64,000 nucleotides of DNA from Perognathus longimembris pacificus (Eukaryota > Chordata > Mammalia > Rodentia > Heteromyidae): positions 57,185,708-57,249,707 of the forward strand of contig NC_063170.1 in assembly GCF_023159225.1 (NCBI RefSeq), written 5' to 3'. The translations under genes and the position numbers were made by a program. The notes beneath the pieces were generated by a model, which was given only the letters and a program-made list of their open reading frames with translations, searched no databases and was not told where the DNA came from. Shown in pieces: positions 10,716 through 22,765 of this stretch (the stretch's first letter is position 1; the number at the start of each line of letters is the position of its first letter).

Positions 10716-11160
10716 ATGGGGCTAGAACTCAGCTAAGAACACTCTTGCTTCCCTGACTATCACTTGAGCCACAGCCCCACTTCTGGCTTTGTGTTGGCTA
10801 ACTGGCAATAAGAGTCTTACAGACTTTCTGGTCCAGGCTGGCTTTGTTGTTTTTGTTTTTGTTTTTGTTTTGGGGTTGTTGTTTTTCTTTTTTGCCAGTC
10901 CAGGGGCTTGGACTCAAGGCCTGAGCACTGTCCCTGGCTTCTTTTTGCTCAAGGCTAGCACTCTGCCACTTGAGCCACAGCACCACTTCTGGCCGTTTTC
11001 TGTATATGTGGTGCTGGGGAATTGAACCCAGGGTTTTATGTGTACGAGGCAAGGACTCTTGTCACTAGGCCATATTCCCAGCCCCCAAGCTGCCTTTGAA
11101 CTGAGATTATTAGAGCTCAGCCTATTGACTAGCTAAGATTTACAGAGCTGAGCCATACAT
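10715..11160 (-). repeat. Old composite SINE split by a younger insertion
   Basis: The ID module and part of the B1 head lie at 10715-10846; the rest resumes at 11087. The gap is filled by a dimeric SINE listed separately. Confidence 0.7.
10847..11086 (-). repeat. Dimeric ID-type SINE nested in an older SINE
   Basis: Poly-T/(TTTTTG) tail, then a full minus-strand copy. TSD AGGCTGGCTTTG / AAGCTGCCTTTG comes from the host SINE. Confidence 0.85.
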
Positions 11161-11845
11161 CTATACCTTACATACTGAAAAGTTCTCTAATACAAAAGGA
11201 CACCTTCTCCTTACCCAAATAGTAGGAAAGAAGCATCATCCCAATGACCAGAGCAAACCCTGGGCAATAGTGGGCAGTGCTGACTCCAGCCCCCTTTATA
11301 CAGATTCTAATAGTTCCTCCTGCTTGAGAATGAACATCTAAAAGTGGTTGCAGCAGGTCTTTGTGAATCACTTTCTATTCTCGTGGCTTCCCCACAGTCC
11401 TGGTCAGGGAGAAAGCCCAGTAAACTCGAAAGGATGAAAAAGATGTGCAGCTCTTCTCACTGGATGCTACATTCCCTCCCTGGGCGCAGGAAGTGGGCGG
11501 CCGTTTGAGCTGTTAAGTGACTTCCTGCCTTGATGGCTTGGTCAGGCTTGTTTTAGATTTCTGGAACTCAGACAAGGTGTCTGGCTATTTGCTTTGGAAG
11601 GCTCAGGTGGGTTTCATAATTCTTCCCTTTGCTGACCACAACCACTTCAATAATTTATACCCTGGGAAAGAGCGGCACTTCAAGGAAAATTAGCATAAAA
11701 GGGATTTATGAACCCGAGGGAGGGCATTTTTAGAGATAACACAAGACCTGTTACCTAGAGAGATATAAGCGAGGTTCTAATCAGGACCAGCCTCTGGGAG
11801 GATCACTAAACAAATAATGCTCTTTTCCATTTTCTCTCATACTAA
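11160..11845. other. Unique sequence, nothing assigned
   Basis: No exon or dispersed repeat supported. Confidence 0.4.
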
Positions 11846-12010
11846 GATTTTCAGTCAGGGCCTGGCCTTTGCAAGGGAGGTGCTCTACCATTTGAGCCAT
11901 GCCCCCCCCACCCTTTTATGCTGTTGGTAATTTTTCAGATAAGGTGTCTTGTTTTGAGACAGGAGCCAGCCTAAACCACAGTCTTCCTCCCTACGTGTCC
12001 TACATAGAAG
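11845..12010 (-). repeat. Old SINE remnant
   Basis: GGTGCTCTACCATTTGAGCC is a shared ID-type signature on this strand; the remainder is decayed. Confidence 0.5.
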
Positions 12011-13926
12011 CAATCAGAAACACATCACCATGCCTAGCTTGTTGGTTGAGAATGAGTCTCACTAACTCTATACCTGAGCTAACCTCTAGATTCAATCCTC
12101 AGAATTTTTACCTCCCATGTAGCTGAACCCCACCTTTTCTCTTCCAACATTTCCTAATATTCTCATAAAACTGCTGGCTACATAGAAGACTGGTTTCTCA
12201 TTCATTCAGTCACTCACTCATTCTTATACTACTTCATTGAAGAATATTTATCAAAGAGAAACACACTGTATTCATGGCAGCTTGCTTTGCAATAGCCAAA
12301 AGGTAGAAATAACCAAGTTGTTTCAATAGCATCTCTTCATTGCCTGCCACCAACTTGGCTTCTCCTAAATGATCATCTAGATAAAGATGGTCACCCACAC
12401 AGGCTAAGAGTTGAATATCTCCAGAGCTGGGATTCTGAAACACTAAGTCTACATTTTGTAAGTTGATATTGTCACCAAAAAAAAAAAAGGTTAAAAAAGA
12501 AACCCCACTTTCAGTCCTGACCTGTCCTATTTTTACTTTTCTCCTAGACTTCTAGGGCAAAGTTTTGAAGAAAGGAAAAAAAAAAGGACAAAAATTAAGT
12601 TTCCTTCCATTTTCTCCCTCTAACCTATTTTAATACATGCAACAAAAGCCACATGCCATTTGACTTTTATTTGGGGACTTTATTTATTTTTGCCAGTACC
12701 TTGGGACAACATTATTTACTAAAAGGTCATAAATGTTAAAGTAGGATTAAAAAGGCTGCACTTAGACTTGTGACATTTGGAATTCTCTGGGTCAGGGACT
12801 TTCCTACCAGGAAAGCTAAATCTATCTGTGGACCTCAAAGCCCAAGGATTTCAAGCTACCTGGTGTCCTAGACATTTGCCTGCCTGCCAGATATCTCCTT
12901 CTGAGACAACCCACTTGGCCAAAACCTTTGATTGCAAGTGACAGAAACTCAGCACACACTGGCAGAGGCAAAAAGGGACGACAAGTTGTTCTTACATGGG
13001 AGATGCTGTTGAAGTGTAATTAGAGGCTAATACTCCAAGAGAGGACTTGAAGTTGTAGCAACACCTTCCTTGTCTCTTGGCTTTGTTTTTCTATTTGAAT
13101 GGGCCTCCTTCTTTCTTATCAAGAAGAGACTCCTGGAAAAAGGCTGTCCTTCAATCCTGAGCCATGTCCTTGCAGCCATGAGACCTAAGGCAATAGGAAT
13201 TCTCCAACCTCAAAATTTTTAAATATGGCCCATTTTTTCCTACAAGCCTATCCTATATCCAGACAGAGTAAATGACAGCCCTGCCACAATTTTGGGATTA
13301 TAAATTCCCAGAAAAGGAGTGCAAATATTGGTAACTGGTCCCTTTAGCAAGACTGTTCCCAAACCACTGTTCTGAATGCTCAATTAACTAATCATGTTCT
13401 TATTATCCAGTCTCACAGCAAAGGCGATTTAGATGAGGTTTGGGCCCCTAAGCCTTGTCCTTACCATCCATACTATATCTCTGGCTTGTGTATTTTTGTT
13501 TAGCTAGAAAAAAATTACATGTGCCAATCAGAATTCCCACACCTTTGAAATTTAAATATGAGAGTCCAAAGGATGAATCATGTCGTTAAGGCAGTTGAAC
13601 TAAATGCCATGAGACAAAAGAACAGGACAGATAATTGCAGACACTGTGAAGTGAAAGAAAAGCCTACCATCTACAGAGAGTGAGGGTGAGAGCAAAGAGA
13701 AGTCGGATTCCAAGCCAAATCACCTTGGGAAGAGAGATTCACTGGGTAGATGACCTGGGTCCCTGGAAGTTCCACGGCCTGTAACTAGAAAATTCAGGTA
13801 AGAAATGACTGCTACCTATAGTACTTTTACCCGTATCGCCTTATTCTCTATTTGTAGTAACCCCATTACACAGCATTTCCCCTCTATTTTCTAGATGAAT
13901 TAAGTCCCAAAGAACTATTTGATGTT
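12010..13926. other. SINE-free unique stretch of 1.9 kb
   Basis: Holds short A-runs near 12480 and 12575 and a weak MIR-like stretch at 13855-13920. No exon seen. Confidence 0.4.
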
Positions 13927-13945
13927 CCTTTGTCATTATTCTTTT

Positions 13946-14150
13946 TTTTTTTTTTTGGCCAGTCCTGGGCCTTGGACTCAGGGCCTGAGCACTGTCCCTG
14001 GCTTCTTCCCGCTCAAGGCTAGCACTCTGCCACTTGAGCCACAGCGCCGCTTCTGGCCGTTTTCTGTATATGTGGTGCTGGGGAATCGAACCTAGGGCCT
14101 CGTGTATCCGAGGCAGGCACTCTTGCCACTAGGCTATATCCCCAGCCCCC
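13946..14150 (-). repeat. Young dimeric ID-type SINE with long TSD
   Basis: Full-length minus-strand copy of the young group. CCTTTGTCATTATTCTTTT flanks both ends (13927-13945 and 14151-14169). Confidence 0.93.
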
Positions 14151-14649
14151 CCTTTGTCATTATTCTTTTTCAACCTATAAAGTCTCTGTGTCGTGACTGC
14201 TTTTCCCACTTCTGAGTTGCCTCGATTTGTACTGAGAGCTCAGCTGAAGACACAGGTTTGAAAATCACCTACTTCTACTCTTACAAGTAAGTGCTCACTA
14301 ACAACATCGTCTAGGAAGAAAGCATAACCAGAAATCTATGCCATCAGTCATCTATTGCTCAGGCCTTTGCTTTCCTGCATCTCCACCTTGCAGGAAACAG
14401 ATGGTGGAACTTTGTTACCTCCATAATTATATGAGTTAATACTTTATCACACATCTCACTATATGCATGGATATTTGTGTGTGTTTCATTGGCTCTGTTT
14501 CATTAGAGAATGCTAATATGAAGAGAAGTTATCAGAGTAAATATGGTGACATCTTCCACCTTGAGCATCATTGCCATCTAGTCTTGGCAAACAAGGTTCC
14601 AAATTGAAGTGGATTTTCCCAGATGAATTCAGAACACTGCAATGCTTTT

Positions 14650-14805
14650 CAGAGATTTATTTTTGAGATGCAGGGGTCTTGTGTTGTACAAGCCCAGCTG
14701 ACCTGGAATTCAGTCAGTAGCCCATGCTATCCTTGAACTTATGACCTTCTAGTCTCACTTCCTGAATGCTGAAATTAGAGAATGTACCACAATGCCAGGT
14801 TGATC
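14650..14805 (-). repeat. B1 SINE, old
   Basis: GAGATGCAGGGGTCTTGTGT followed by CTTGAACTTATGACCTTCT is the reversed B1 pattern. Confidence 0.6.
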
Positions 14806-15637
14806 CTTGACAAAAGTAAAATGTGCTTTGTCATGTCAGCCCTTTGTTTTGTAAAGCAATTAGCATAATTGATATAAACTGCAGATAAAACAAATACTGT
14901 AAATTTACTGAGATGATTTTTTTTAATATCCCTTGTATTCCCTTTAATTCTATGACCCTTCTTTCCTTCTCAGCCCTCCAGAAATTCCAGCAGCTAGATA
15001 GTATGCTTATAGCCTTGGGGGAAAATATAGCAAAGCAAAATTCTAAGAACAAAGACCCAAAGCCATGGCTTATGAGTTTTGAAATAGGCTGCTGAAATTC
15101 AGGCCAGAGATAATAGTTTTGAAAGGATTTTTTAAGCCCTGGAAGCTGGGTTTCTGAATATCAAAAAGCCATAGCATACCCTGAACAACAACCTTGGTAA
15201 AATATCATCAGACAAGACATGGATCTCATGAGTTGATTGGATGGGAGGAAAGGAAGGAGGAAGGGAGGGAGGGGAGGGAGGGAGGAAGATGGGGGGAGTG
15301 TGTTACCCTGGGAAAGCACTGTGGTCAGTATCTTCACACTTCAGCCTTGTTTCTGAGACTGACAGCACAGACCTGACCTAGGAAGAAAGGCTGTTTCTCT
15401 CAACAATTGCCATTTTGGCTGAAGAACTCTGTTTTAGATGGCTATTCGTTGTAGCATCCCTGGCTTGTAGCCACTATCAGATAGTAATAGGAACTCTCAA
15501 CTGTGACAACCAGAACTAACTCCAGATGTTTCCACTAATTCCTGGGGGTGAGGGTGGGGATATAAAGTTATCCCCAATTGAGAAACAATTAGATCAGAGA
15601 TGTGCTTTATAGCAAATACTCCAAAATAAAAATTCAT
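14805..15637. other. Unique sequence with a GA-rich run
   Basis: Purine tract (GGAA/GGGA) at 15246-15298. Otherwise nothing assigned. Confidence 0.5.
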
Positions 15638-15720
15638 AGGGTAGGAGGTGTAGTTCACCAGTAGAGCACTTCGCACACAAGTGCAAGATCCTTAGTTCAA
15701 ACTGCAGTAATGTAAATAAA
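15638..15720 (+). repeat. Monomeric ID-like SINE
   Basis: GGAGGTGTAGTTCACCAGTA as A-box region and TTAGTTCAAACTGCAG as B-box region, with an A-rich end. Confidence 0.55.
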
Positions 15721-16104
15721 CAAATGCATACATCACAAAAATGATCTGTCATCTGCTCAGTCAGAAATGATCATTAATATTTTATTTGCTCATAACGTTT
15801 TCTATTTTATTTCCATGAATCCTAAAACTGAGGTTACATGTGGTTAAATATTGTTACCTTATCTATCATTTGTTTTGCTTAGCAATGCTATGGATTTTAA
15901 TAGGAGAGTATTATTTCTTAATAGAGCTCCATAACAAACCAAAAGTCCTATTGTTGAATGTTTAGGTTCCTCCTAATAGTTCATGAGCATGAGTGAGGCT
16001 TTGATGAACATCTTCAGGTAATGCATTATTTCCTTAGGATGAATTCCTAAGAAATGTTCTTGACCAAAAAAAATGAATGGCTATTTTTTAATTATTTGAT
16101 TTTT

Positions 16105-16205
16105 ATTATTTAATTGTACAAAGAAGTTTCAATTCAACCAGTTTATTAGAACAATGCATCGTGATCACCTCTCCCATCATTCTCTCCCAACCCCACTCAT
16201 ACCCT
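16105..16205 (-). mobile_element. L1 3' end fragment
   Basis: Inverted relative of 1890-2040 (AATTGTACAAAGAAGTTTCA, AACAATGCATCGTGATCACC). Confidence 0.5.
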
Positions 16206-16312
16206 CAAGTTACAGGGTTTCATTTCCACATACATACATTGACTAAGTGACTGTATTTGCTCACCTTTGCTCTCCCCATTTCTCTGACACTCCCCTTGTG
16301 AACATACTATCT

Positions 16313-16518
16313 TTTTTTTTTTTTTTTGGCCAGTCCTGGGCCTTGGACTCAGGGCCTGAGCACTGTCCCTGGCTTCTTTTTGCTCAAGGCTAGCACTCTG
16401 CCACTTGAGCCATAGCGCCACTTCTGGCTATTTTCTATATATGTGGTGTGGGGAATTGATCCTAGGGCTTCATGTATATGAGGCAAGCGCTCTTGCCACT
16501 AGGCCATATTCCCAGCCC
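16313..16518 (-). repeat. Dimeric ID-type SINE with TSD
   Basis: Full-length minus copy with TSD GAACATACTATCTT / GAACATGCTATCTT. It has the older diagnostic bases (TTCATGTATATGAGGCAAGC). Confidence 0.9.
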
Positions 16519-16519
16519 C

Positions 16520-17660
16520 TGAACATGCTATCTTGAAAACTGAAATATACTGAGTTTAGGATCTCGGTGGTTTAAGCCTTATTTTGCTAGTTTCACTTGT
16601 ATGTTCTGTTTCTCTACGACTTCTACCTTCCCCCAGTTCCTCTCACCCTGCAAAGCTTACAAACTGATGAGAACACTAGCAATATCTAGGGGTTAAATGA
16701 CTCAGCAGTGGCAATACAGCTATTCCACCAGACTGAATGCTCATCGCACCAAGAGTCCTGGAATTCTCTTCTTCTGCATATTTAGGCAGAATATACTGCT
16801 AATGCTGAAATAGCCAAAGGGAAAATAACATGTCTTTATTCACAAAAGACATGGACACTTGTGTAAACTAGAATGCTAGAATGTTGCAAACACTGGGAGT
16901 AAACTAAATGTCTAACCACAGGACTTTGAGTAGTTAAATTACATTAGTTAGGAATCCTTGCTCCAGAAGGCGCCCCACATAGCAAAAGCTATGTGTACGC
17001 CCCTTGAAAGGGTGTCCCGCTGTGCAAAAGCCCACAACCCACTGCATCTCCAAATGCAATCTGGAGGGTTAATATTTAAAAATGTGAACACCCCAACATC
17101 TACTTCTTTCTTATCCATGAAGCTACATTCAGTTGGGTAAGCTACATTCAGTTACTTTCTAACACAGATTTATTACCAATTAATTTCTTATTGAGGAAAA
17201 ACAACTTCATCATAAGTATTTTAGAAAATGACATCTAAATATTGTACGGTATTGCTTCAAGTCTGAGCAGTTAGCATGGAGAATGCATCCAGTGTTCATT
17301 ACCTCTTAATGTACTTAGATTTGTTTTTATGTCTTAATTTACAAAAAAAAAAAAAGAAAGAAAAGGAGAATGCTATCCATTGCTGAAGACATTTTTTAGA
17401 TGTAATACAAGTAAATAAATTCTGGGAATAGAGGGAGCACACAGATTAATATTGTTTTAAGTAGTCTGTAGAAATATTCCTTCTACCACAAGCACAATCT
17501 TAAACCATGGCCAACTTCTGCAATGCTGTTGAAGGCTGATGAACACCTTAACCATAGAGGAAAAACATGATGAGTTGATTAGACACAGAAATCTGCTAGA
17601 CCTCTAAAATACAGTTAGGAAAAGAGCTCAATTGTATTTAAATACAGAGGTCATGACAAC
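16520..17660. other. Unique AT-rich stretch with a small tandem duplication
   Basis: AGCTACATTCAGTT occurs twice in tandem at about 17121-17154. There is a short poly-A near 17341. No exon. Confidence 0.5.
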
Positions 17661-17663
17661 GTG

Positions 17664-17887
17664 ATTTTTTTTCCCTCATCCTAGGGCTTGAAATCAAGGC
17701 CCAGAGACTGTCCCTGAACCTCTTTGTGCTCAAAGCTAGGGCTCTATACTTGAGCTACAGAGCTATATCCAGGTTTTTCTGAGAAGAGCCTTGGACGTTT
17801 CTGTCTCCGCTAGTTGCAAACCATGATCCTCAGATCTCAGCCTTCTGAATAGGTAGGATTACAGGTGTGAGCCACCAGTGCCCAGCT
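17664..17887 (-). repeat. Composite B1-dID SINE
   Basis: Plus strand reads the ID module and then TAGGATTACAGGTGTGAGCC, the reversed B1 head. Confidence 0.8.
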
Positions 17888-18136
17888 GTAAATGCTATTC
17901 TTGACAGCCCATGCTGGAGTTAATTGACACTCGCTGATTTAGGTTAGACTTTGAAAGTTCCACATAAGCCTTGAATGATTTTCTCTTCATTCTAATAATG
18001 TCTTTTTTTTTAAATCAGCAATTTAGAAAATCATGTTAACCTATCTACTTCCTAGAATCTGGTTTATGCTAGTCCTTTTCCCAGCTGATCAAAATTCTTT
18101 TTCAGGGTGTACCTTTATTACCTCAGTACTGGACTT

Positions 18137-18137
18137 G

Positions 18138-18176
<39 letters not shown>

Positions 18177-18178
18177 TA
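18137..18178. repeat. (TA)n microsatellite
   Basis: About 20 TA units. Confidence 0.9.
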
Positions 18179-18320
18179 TCTTTAATTAGTTGCATAAGAG
18201 AGTTAAAGAGTTCAATTCCACATGTCAATGTACCTTTTCTTTTAGTGAACAATTAAATAGACACTTCTGGAAGTTTTATTCTTCTCTTCCTGATTGCATG
18301 TCTAAGTCATTGAACTATAT

Positions 18321-18322
18321 TT

Positions 18323-18359
<37 letters not shown>

Positions 18360-18378
18360 GTATCTATCTATCTATCTG
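18321..18378 (+). repeat. (TC)n plus (TATC)n microsatellite
   Basis: A (TC) run followed by four TATC units. Confidence 0.9.
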
Positions 18379-18459
18379 CTACCTTCAAATAGACTTTACA
18401 ATAGTTACACTTTCATTCATTTAAATGTAAATTACACCATTTTGGTTGGTTCGATTTAT

Positions 18460-18816
18460 CCTTGGAATCTGAAGCAGTGGAATACACTAGAAATGCACTC
18501 TATATGGATGAAACTTGAAAACCTGCTAAATGAAATAAGCCGATCACAGAAGACATTATAAAAAAATGTCCCGAAAATACACATCTATATACAGAGAGAA
18601 ACTAATGCAGAGGCCGGGTATTGGGGAAAAGGGTAATACACACTGGGCTGATTAATGACAGCGGGTTTCTTTTGAGGGTGGAGAGAATGCTCTAAAATTA
18701 AGTAGCAATAATGGCTGCACAATTTTGTCAACATATTAAAACCACTGGGTTGCATATGTTAAAGGGGGTAGATTGCACTGTATGTGAATTATAGCTCAAT
18801 AAAACTGCTTATAAAA
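18460..18816 (+). mobile_element. L1M-type 3' end
   Basis: TGGATGAAACTTGAAAACCT, AAATGAAATAAGCCGATCAC and a later GAATTATAGCTCAATAAAAC form the classic order of an old mammalian L1 3' end. Confidence 0.65.
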
Positions 18817-18830
18817 ATTTTTATAGCTCA

Positions 18831-19036
18831 GGGGCTGGGGATATGGCCTAGTGGCAAGAGTGCCTGCCTCGGATACACGAGGCCCTAGGTTCGATTCCCC
18901 AGCACCACATATACAGAAAACGGCCAGAAGCGGCGCTGTGGCTCAAGTGGCAGAGTGCTAGCCTTGAGCGGGAAGAAGCCAGGGACAGTGCTCAGGCCCT
19001 GAGTCCAAGGCCCAGGACTGGCAAAAAAAAAAAAAA
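18831..19036 (+). repeat. Young dimeric ID-type SINE with TSD
   Basis: Inserted into the tail of the L1 fragment; TTTATAGCTCA flanks both sides. Nearly identical to the copies at 9800 and 55830. Confidence 0.93.
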
Positions 19037-19039
19037 AAT

Positions 19040-19690
19040 TTATAGCTCAAAAGCTATGTATGTACGTTCATATAAGACTATTGTCGACATACTGTCTAAT
19101 GTTGACATTACATTTAAAGCCCTAGGTAAACTTTCTTGGGCCTGGCCACGTGGATACTGTATATGCTCTTGATACATTGTATATTGTATATATGTCTACC
19201 TGACCTAGAGAAGGGAAAGAAAAACAGGGCGTAAGATATCACAAGAAATGTACACACTGCCCTACTATGTAACTGTGCCCTTTCTGCACAACACCTTGTC
19301 AAAAAAATTGTGTTCAATTAATAAATAAATTAAATTTTAAAAATTACCACAAATAATATGTAGCTTAAGAGTGCATGGTTTAAAACACTTTTTATTCTGA
19401 TTTGACAATTAGTAAAAAAAAAAAAAAAGAGAGAGAGAGAGAGGGAGAGAGATGAAAACACTGAACCTAGAGCATGATTGGAGCAGGGAATTCAGACACC
19501 AAGAATGATTTTTTTTTCTATCACTGGTCTAAGTTCACTATTAAGGTTTCCAGGCATTTGTAATGTGATTAATTGGATTTTTTAAGCAAGATAAAATCAG
19601 CATTACTCAATGAGCTAGGTTCAGCAAATGTTGCCCTTTTACCTACTATAAACTAGCCACCTCAAATACAGAAAGCACAGCTCTTTTGGA
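19040..19690. other. Unique AT-rich sequence
   Basis: Contains an A-run with (GA)n at 19414-19452. Nothing else assigned. Confidence 0.45.
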
Positions 19691-19699
19691 GTCATAAGT

Positions 19700-19944
19700 T
19701 TTGTTTTGTTTGCCTGTTTCGGTGCTACTGCTGGGGCTTGAACTCCGGTCCTTGAATTGAGAGCCTTAGCACTATCCCTTGGCATTCTTTCACTCAAGGT
19801 TAGCACTGAGCCACTTCTGGCTTTTTGCTGGTTGGAAATATGAATCTTACAGACTTTCCCAGCTGGGCTAACTTTAACTTGTGATCCTCAGATCTCAGCC
19901 TCCTGAATAGTTAGGATTACCAGCAAGAATCACCAGGACCTGAC
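19700..19944 (-). repeat. Composite B1-dID SINE
   Basis: GGGGCTTGAACTCCGGTCC, then GATCTCAGCCTCCTGAATAG. It abuts the next SINE. Confidence 0.8.
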
Positions 19945-19955
19945 CTGGAGTTAAA

Positions 19956-19960
<5 letters not shown>

Positions 19961-19986
<26 letters not shown>

Positions 19987-20179
19987 GGCCAGTCCTGGGC
20001 CTTGGACTCAGGGCCTGAGCACTGTCCCTGGCTTCTTCCCGCTCAAGGCTAGCAACTCTGCCACTTGAGCCACAGCGCCGCTTCTGGCCGTTTTCTGTAT
20101 ATGTGGTGCTGGGGAATCGAACCTAGGGCCTCGTGTATCCGAGGCAGGCACTCTTGCCACTAGGCTATATCCCCAGCCC
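19961..20179 (-). repeat. Young dimeric ID-type SINE with TSD
   Basis: TSD CTGGAGTTAAAAGCTTTT on both sides and a 26-T tail. Young-group bases present. Confidence 0.92.
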
Positions 20180-20379
20180 CTGGAGTTAAAAGCTTTTAAC
20201 TAGAAAAAAGTGAATTATTTTCCAAGAGGAAGGAAGTACATGTTAAGAATGGGTCTTTTCGTATGATAGACTTATGAGTATTCTCTTGTTCTTGTTTTTT
20301 TTTTTTTCCAGTAGTCTAGAATCTAATGACTTTAAATTATAAAGAAGGGGAAATTAAATTTTTAAAAGGGAAAAGTATT

Positions 20380-21500
20380 TGTGGAAAATATGGTAAGTGC
20401 TTTGTTCGGGCAAAATATGGTTAAGTGCTTTATTGAAGCAATGGATGCACACAGAAGAGAAACAGGAAGGTGCCTGAGGAAGGAGGAGCTAAGAAAGTCT
20501 GGCCGATCTCATTCATTGTTAACTCCAGTAAGTGGGGTTTGTGGGCTTGGAAAGGTCTAAGGATGTTGCTTCTTTCTCCATGCCTACACAGGAGATATCA
20601 GATCCACGAGAATGTAGTTGGCCCTTCTCTGTGGCCTGCACCCATCATGAGGGCCTGTTTTGTGCTTTAGGAAAGACAGAAAGACTGCTCAGGAGGAAGA
20701 GTCAATAGAAAAGAATTCACATCTGGATTTAGGCCATTGGGTACCAATGCAGAACCTTTTATTGGTTGCCAAAGCACATCACAGGGAGGCAGCGGCTCTA
20801 TCCCTGTAGAAGGAAATGCAATGAGCTTTGCTATTAATGCCGGTGGGTGGCCACAGGTGGGGAAGAGCTTCTGCTGGCTCGCTTATTCTGCGGGAGAGAT
20901 GGCTGGCTTTCCTAAGTGGAGGCAGGAAGCTCATTTATTACTGTGAGCTGCCCACTTCGCCACAGGGCAGACCCCGTCCTTCTTTGCTGCTCTTGCACTT
21001 ATCCCAGACTTCTTTGGTGGAAAGAAATAAATGGCAAAAACCACATAGGCTCACACCCCTGGTCCATCCCTTCTCTAGTTACCAATCTCTGGGGTACAGA
21101 CAAGAGCACTAGGTTTAAATAGAAGAAGTGGGGTAAGGAGAGAGAGGAATGCATGGTTAAGCAGTGCCTGGCAATGTGTGGCCTGGTTGATGACCATATC
21201 ACTTCTGGTTCTGAGATGCTGTCTTCATTTGAGAGGAACAGTCCCATGAGATGAATCCTCTTGCTCCGGGGTACAGCCTCGTCATTATAGCTAATGCTCC
21301 TCATTCAGTAGGTGGTCTGTCCTGGGGAGACACTGATGTTCCTTTGCTTAAAGATAGTTTTGGTCTCTCGTCACAAAGCTGTAATCAATCAGTCCTGTCA
21401 TTTTTGGTCTCCAAGGTGACTGCAGGAGAGAGACTCAGAGGAGACAGATGCAACATAGAAGCAGGGATATCAAGCTTTTTTCCTGGTTTTAGCTAACTTG
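20380..21500 (-). other. Unassigned 1.1-kb block, possible LTR remnant
   Basis: SINE-free and less AT-rich than its surroundings. On the minus strand it has a CTATTTAAACC TATA-like site near 21113-21124, AACCAATAAAAGG near 20760 and CTTCAATAAAGCACTT near 20430. That order is compatible with an old LTR, but I recognise no family and no end repeats. A small direct duplication (ATATGGTAAGTGCTTT type) lies at 20388-20433. Confidence 0.25.
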
Positions 21501-21697
21501 TGGGCCCAAGGAAGAAATCAATGACTGTTATTTTTCTGCTGTTGTTGTTGTTGTTTGGCTTTTTGTCTTGTTTTTGTTTTTAAGCAAAAACAGTTTCTAA
21601 GTACCTACAATTGGGACAATATTAACTCTTCTCTCAAACAATGATAATGATCCTGACGTGAAATAAGATCGTTCACTTGAATCTGTCTGTCATTTTT

Positions 21698-21918
21698 CTT
21701 TTTTTCTTTCTTTTTTTTTTTTTTTTCTTTGCCAGTCCTGGCTTGAACTCAGGGCCTGAGCACTGTCCCTGACTTCTTCCCACTCAAGGCTAGCATTCTG
21801 CCACTTGAGCCACAGCGCCACTTCTGGCCATTTTCTATATATGTGGTGCTGGGGAATCGAACCCAGGGCTTCATGTATACAAGGTAAGCACTCTTGCCAC
21901 TAGGCCATATTCCCAGCC
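21698..21918 (-). repeat. Dimeric ID-type SINE with TSD
   Basis: TSD CTGTCTGTCATTTTTC on both sides; the T-rich tail carries C interruptions. Confidence 0.9.
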
Positions 21919-21961
21919 CTGTCTGTCATTTTTCATAGCTTCTTTTTTTTTAGAAAGGATG

Positions 21962-22100
21962 CTCTAGGCTTAGTGTGGTTATCATGCCCCAAATCTTAGC
22001 TACTAGAGAGGCAGAGATGAGGAGAATGGAGGTTTGAGGTCAGCAGGTAAAAAAAGTTAGAGAAGCACCATCTCCATCAATAGTAGGAGTTACATCAGCT
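21962..22100 (+). repeat. Old B1-like SINE
   Basis: GGCTTAGTGTGGTTATCATG head and GAGGTTTGAGGTCAGCAGG body. Confidence 0.5.
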
Positions 22101-22439
22101 TAAAAATCCCAGAGACAGGAGGTAAATGCAATACGAGCCTTTGTACTGATCAGTCTTTATTGACAATCTCTCCTCCAGTCCCAATCTATGATTGCCTCTT
22201 GTCTGATCTATTCCATGCTGTACGAAGCTGAGCTTTATGGATTGAAACTTAATATCACCTACCTCACACATGGGTCTGGGTTGGTCCAAAGGTATGTGTT
22301 CTTTATCATGCACTCTTTGCCCATAGCTGGTGAAAACTGACCCTAGGAGGCTTCAATACCACCTCCAGATGTTCTTCCCTCACACCACACCTCTACAAAC
22401 TACCTGGTGACTTCATTCTGTGCATTCAAGATCTCTGGA

Positions 22440-22660
22440 ATTTGCCAAACCTGTCATTCTAGTTACTCTGGAGGCTCAGGACTGGAGGATCACAGTTCAA
22501 AGCCATTTTAGAGAGAAAAGTCTGAAAAACTCCATCTCTTAACAAGCAAAACGCCAGACCACAGGCAGGGCTCACGTGATAGAACACCAAACAAGCAACC
22601 GAGCAAGTATAAGGCTCTTGTTTTGAGATTCTTCTTCCATTAAAAACAAAAAAACAAACA
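22440..22660 (+). repeat. Composite B1-dID SINE, diverged
   Basis: CTAGTTACTCTGGAGGCTCA head, then an ID-type half and an A-rich (CAAAA) tail. Confidence 0.6.
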
Positions 22661-22667
22661 AAAAAAC

Positions 22668-22765
22668 AGAGGTTGGAGGTGTGGTTTGGGTGGTAACCTA
22701 CCAGCCAATGAGCAAAAGTGTCAGATACTGAGTTTCAGTCTTGGACTAGAAAAAAAAACTATTAA
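22668..22765 (+). repeat. tRNA-derived SINE
   Basis: Same type as 1012-1130: GGTTGGAGGTGTGGTTTGGG and CCAATGAGCAAAAGTGTCAG. Confidence 0.55.

Noticed and set aside
16958..17140. 60-codon frame resembling a small peptide
   Set aside because: No signal or cysteine pattern of the TAFA family; ordinary unique DNA.
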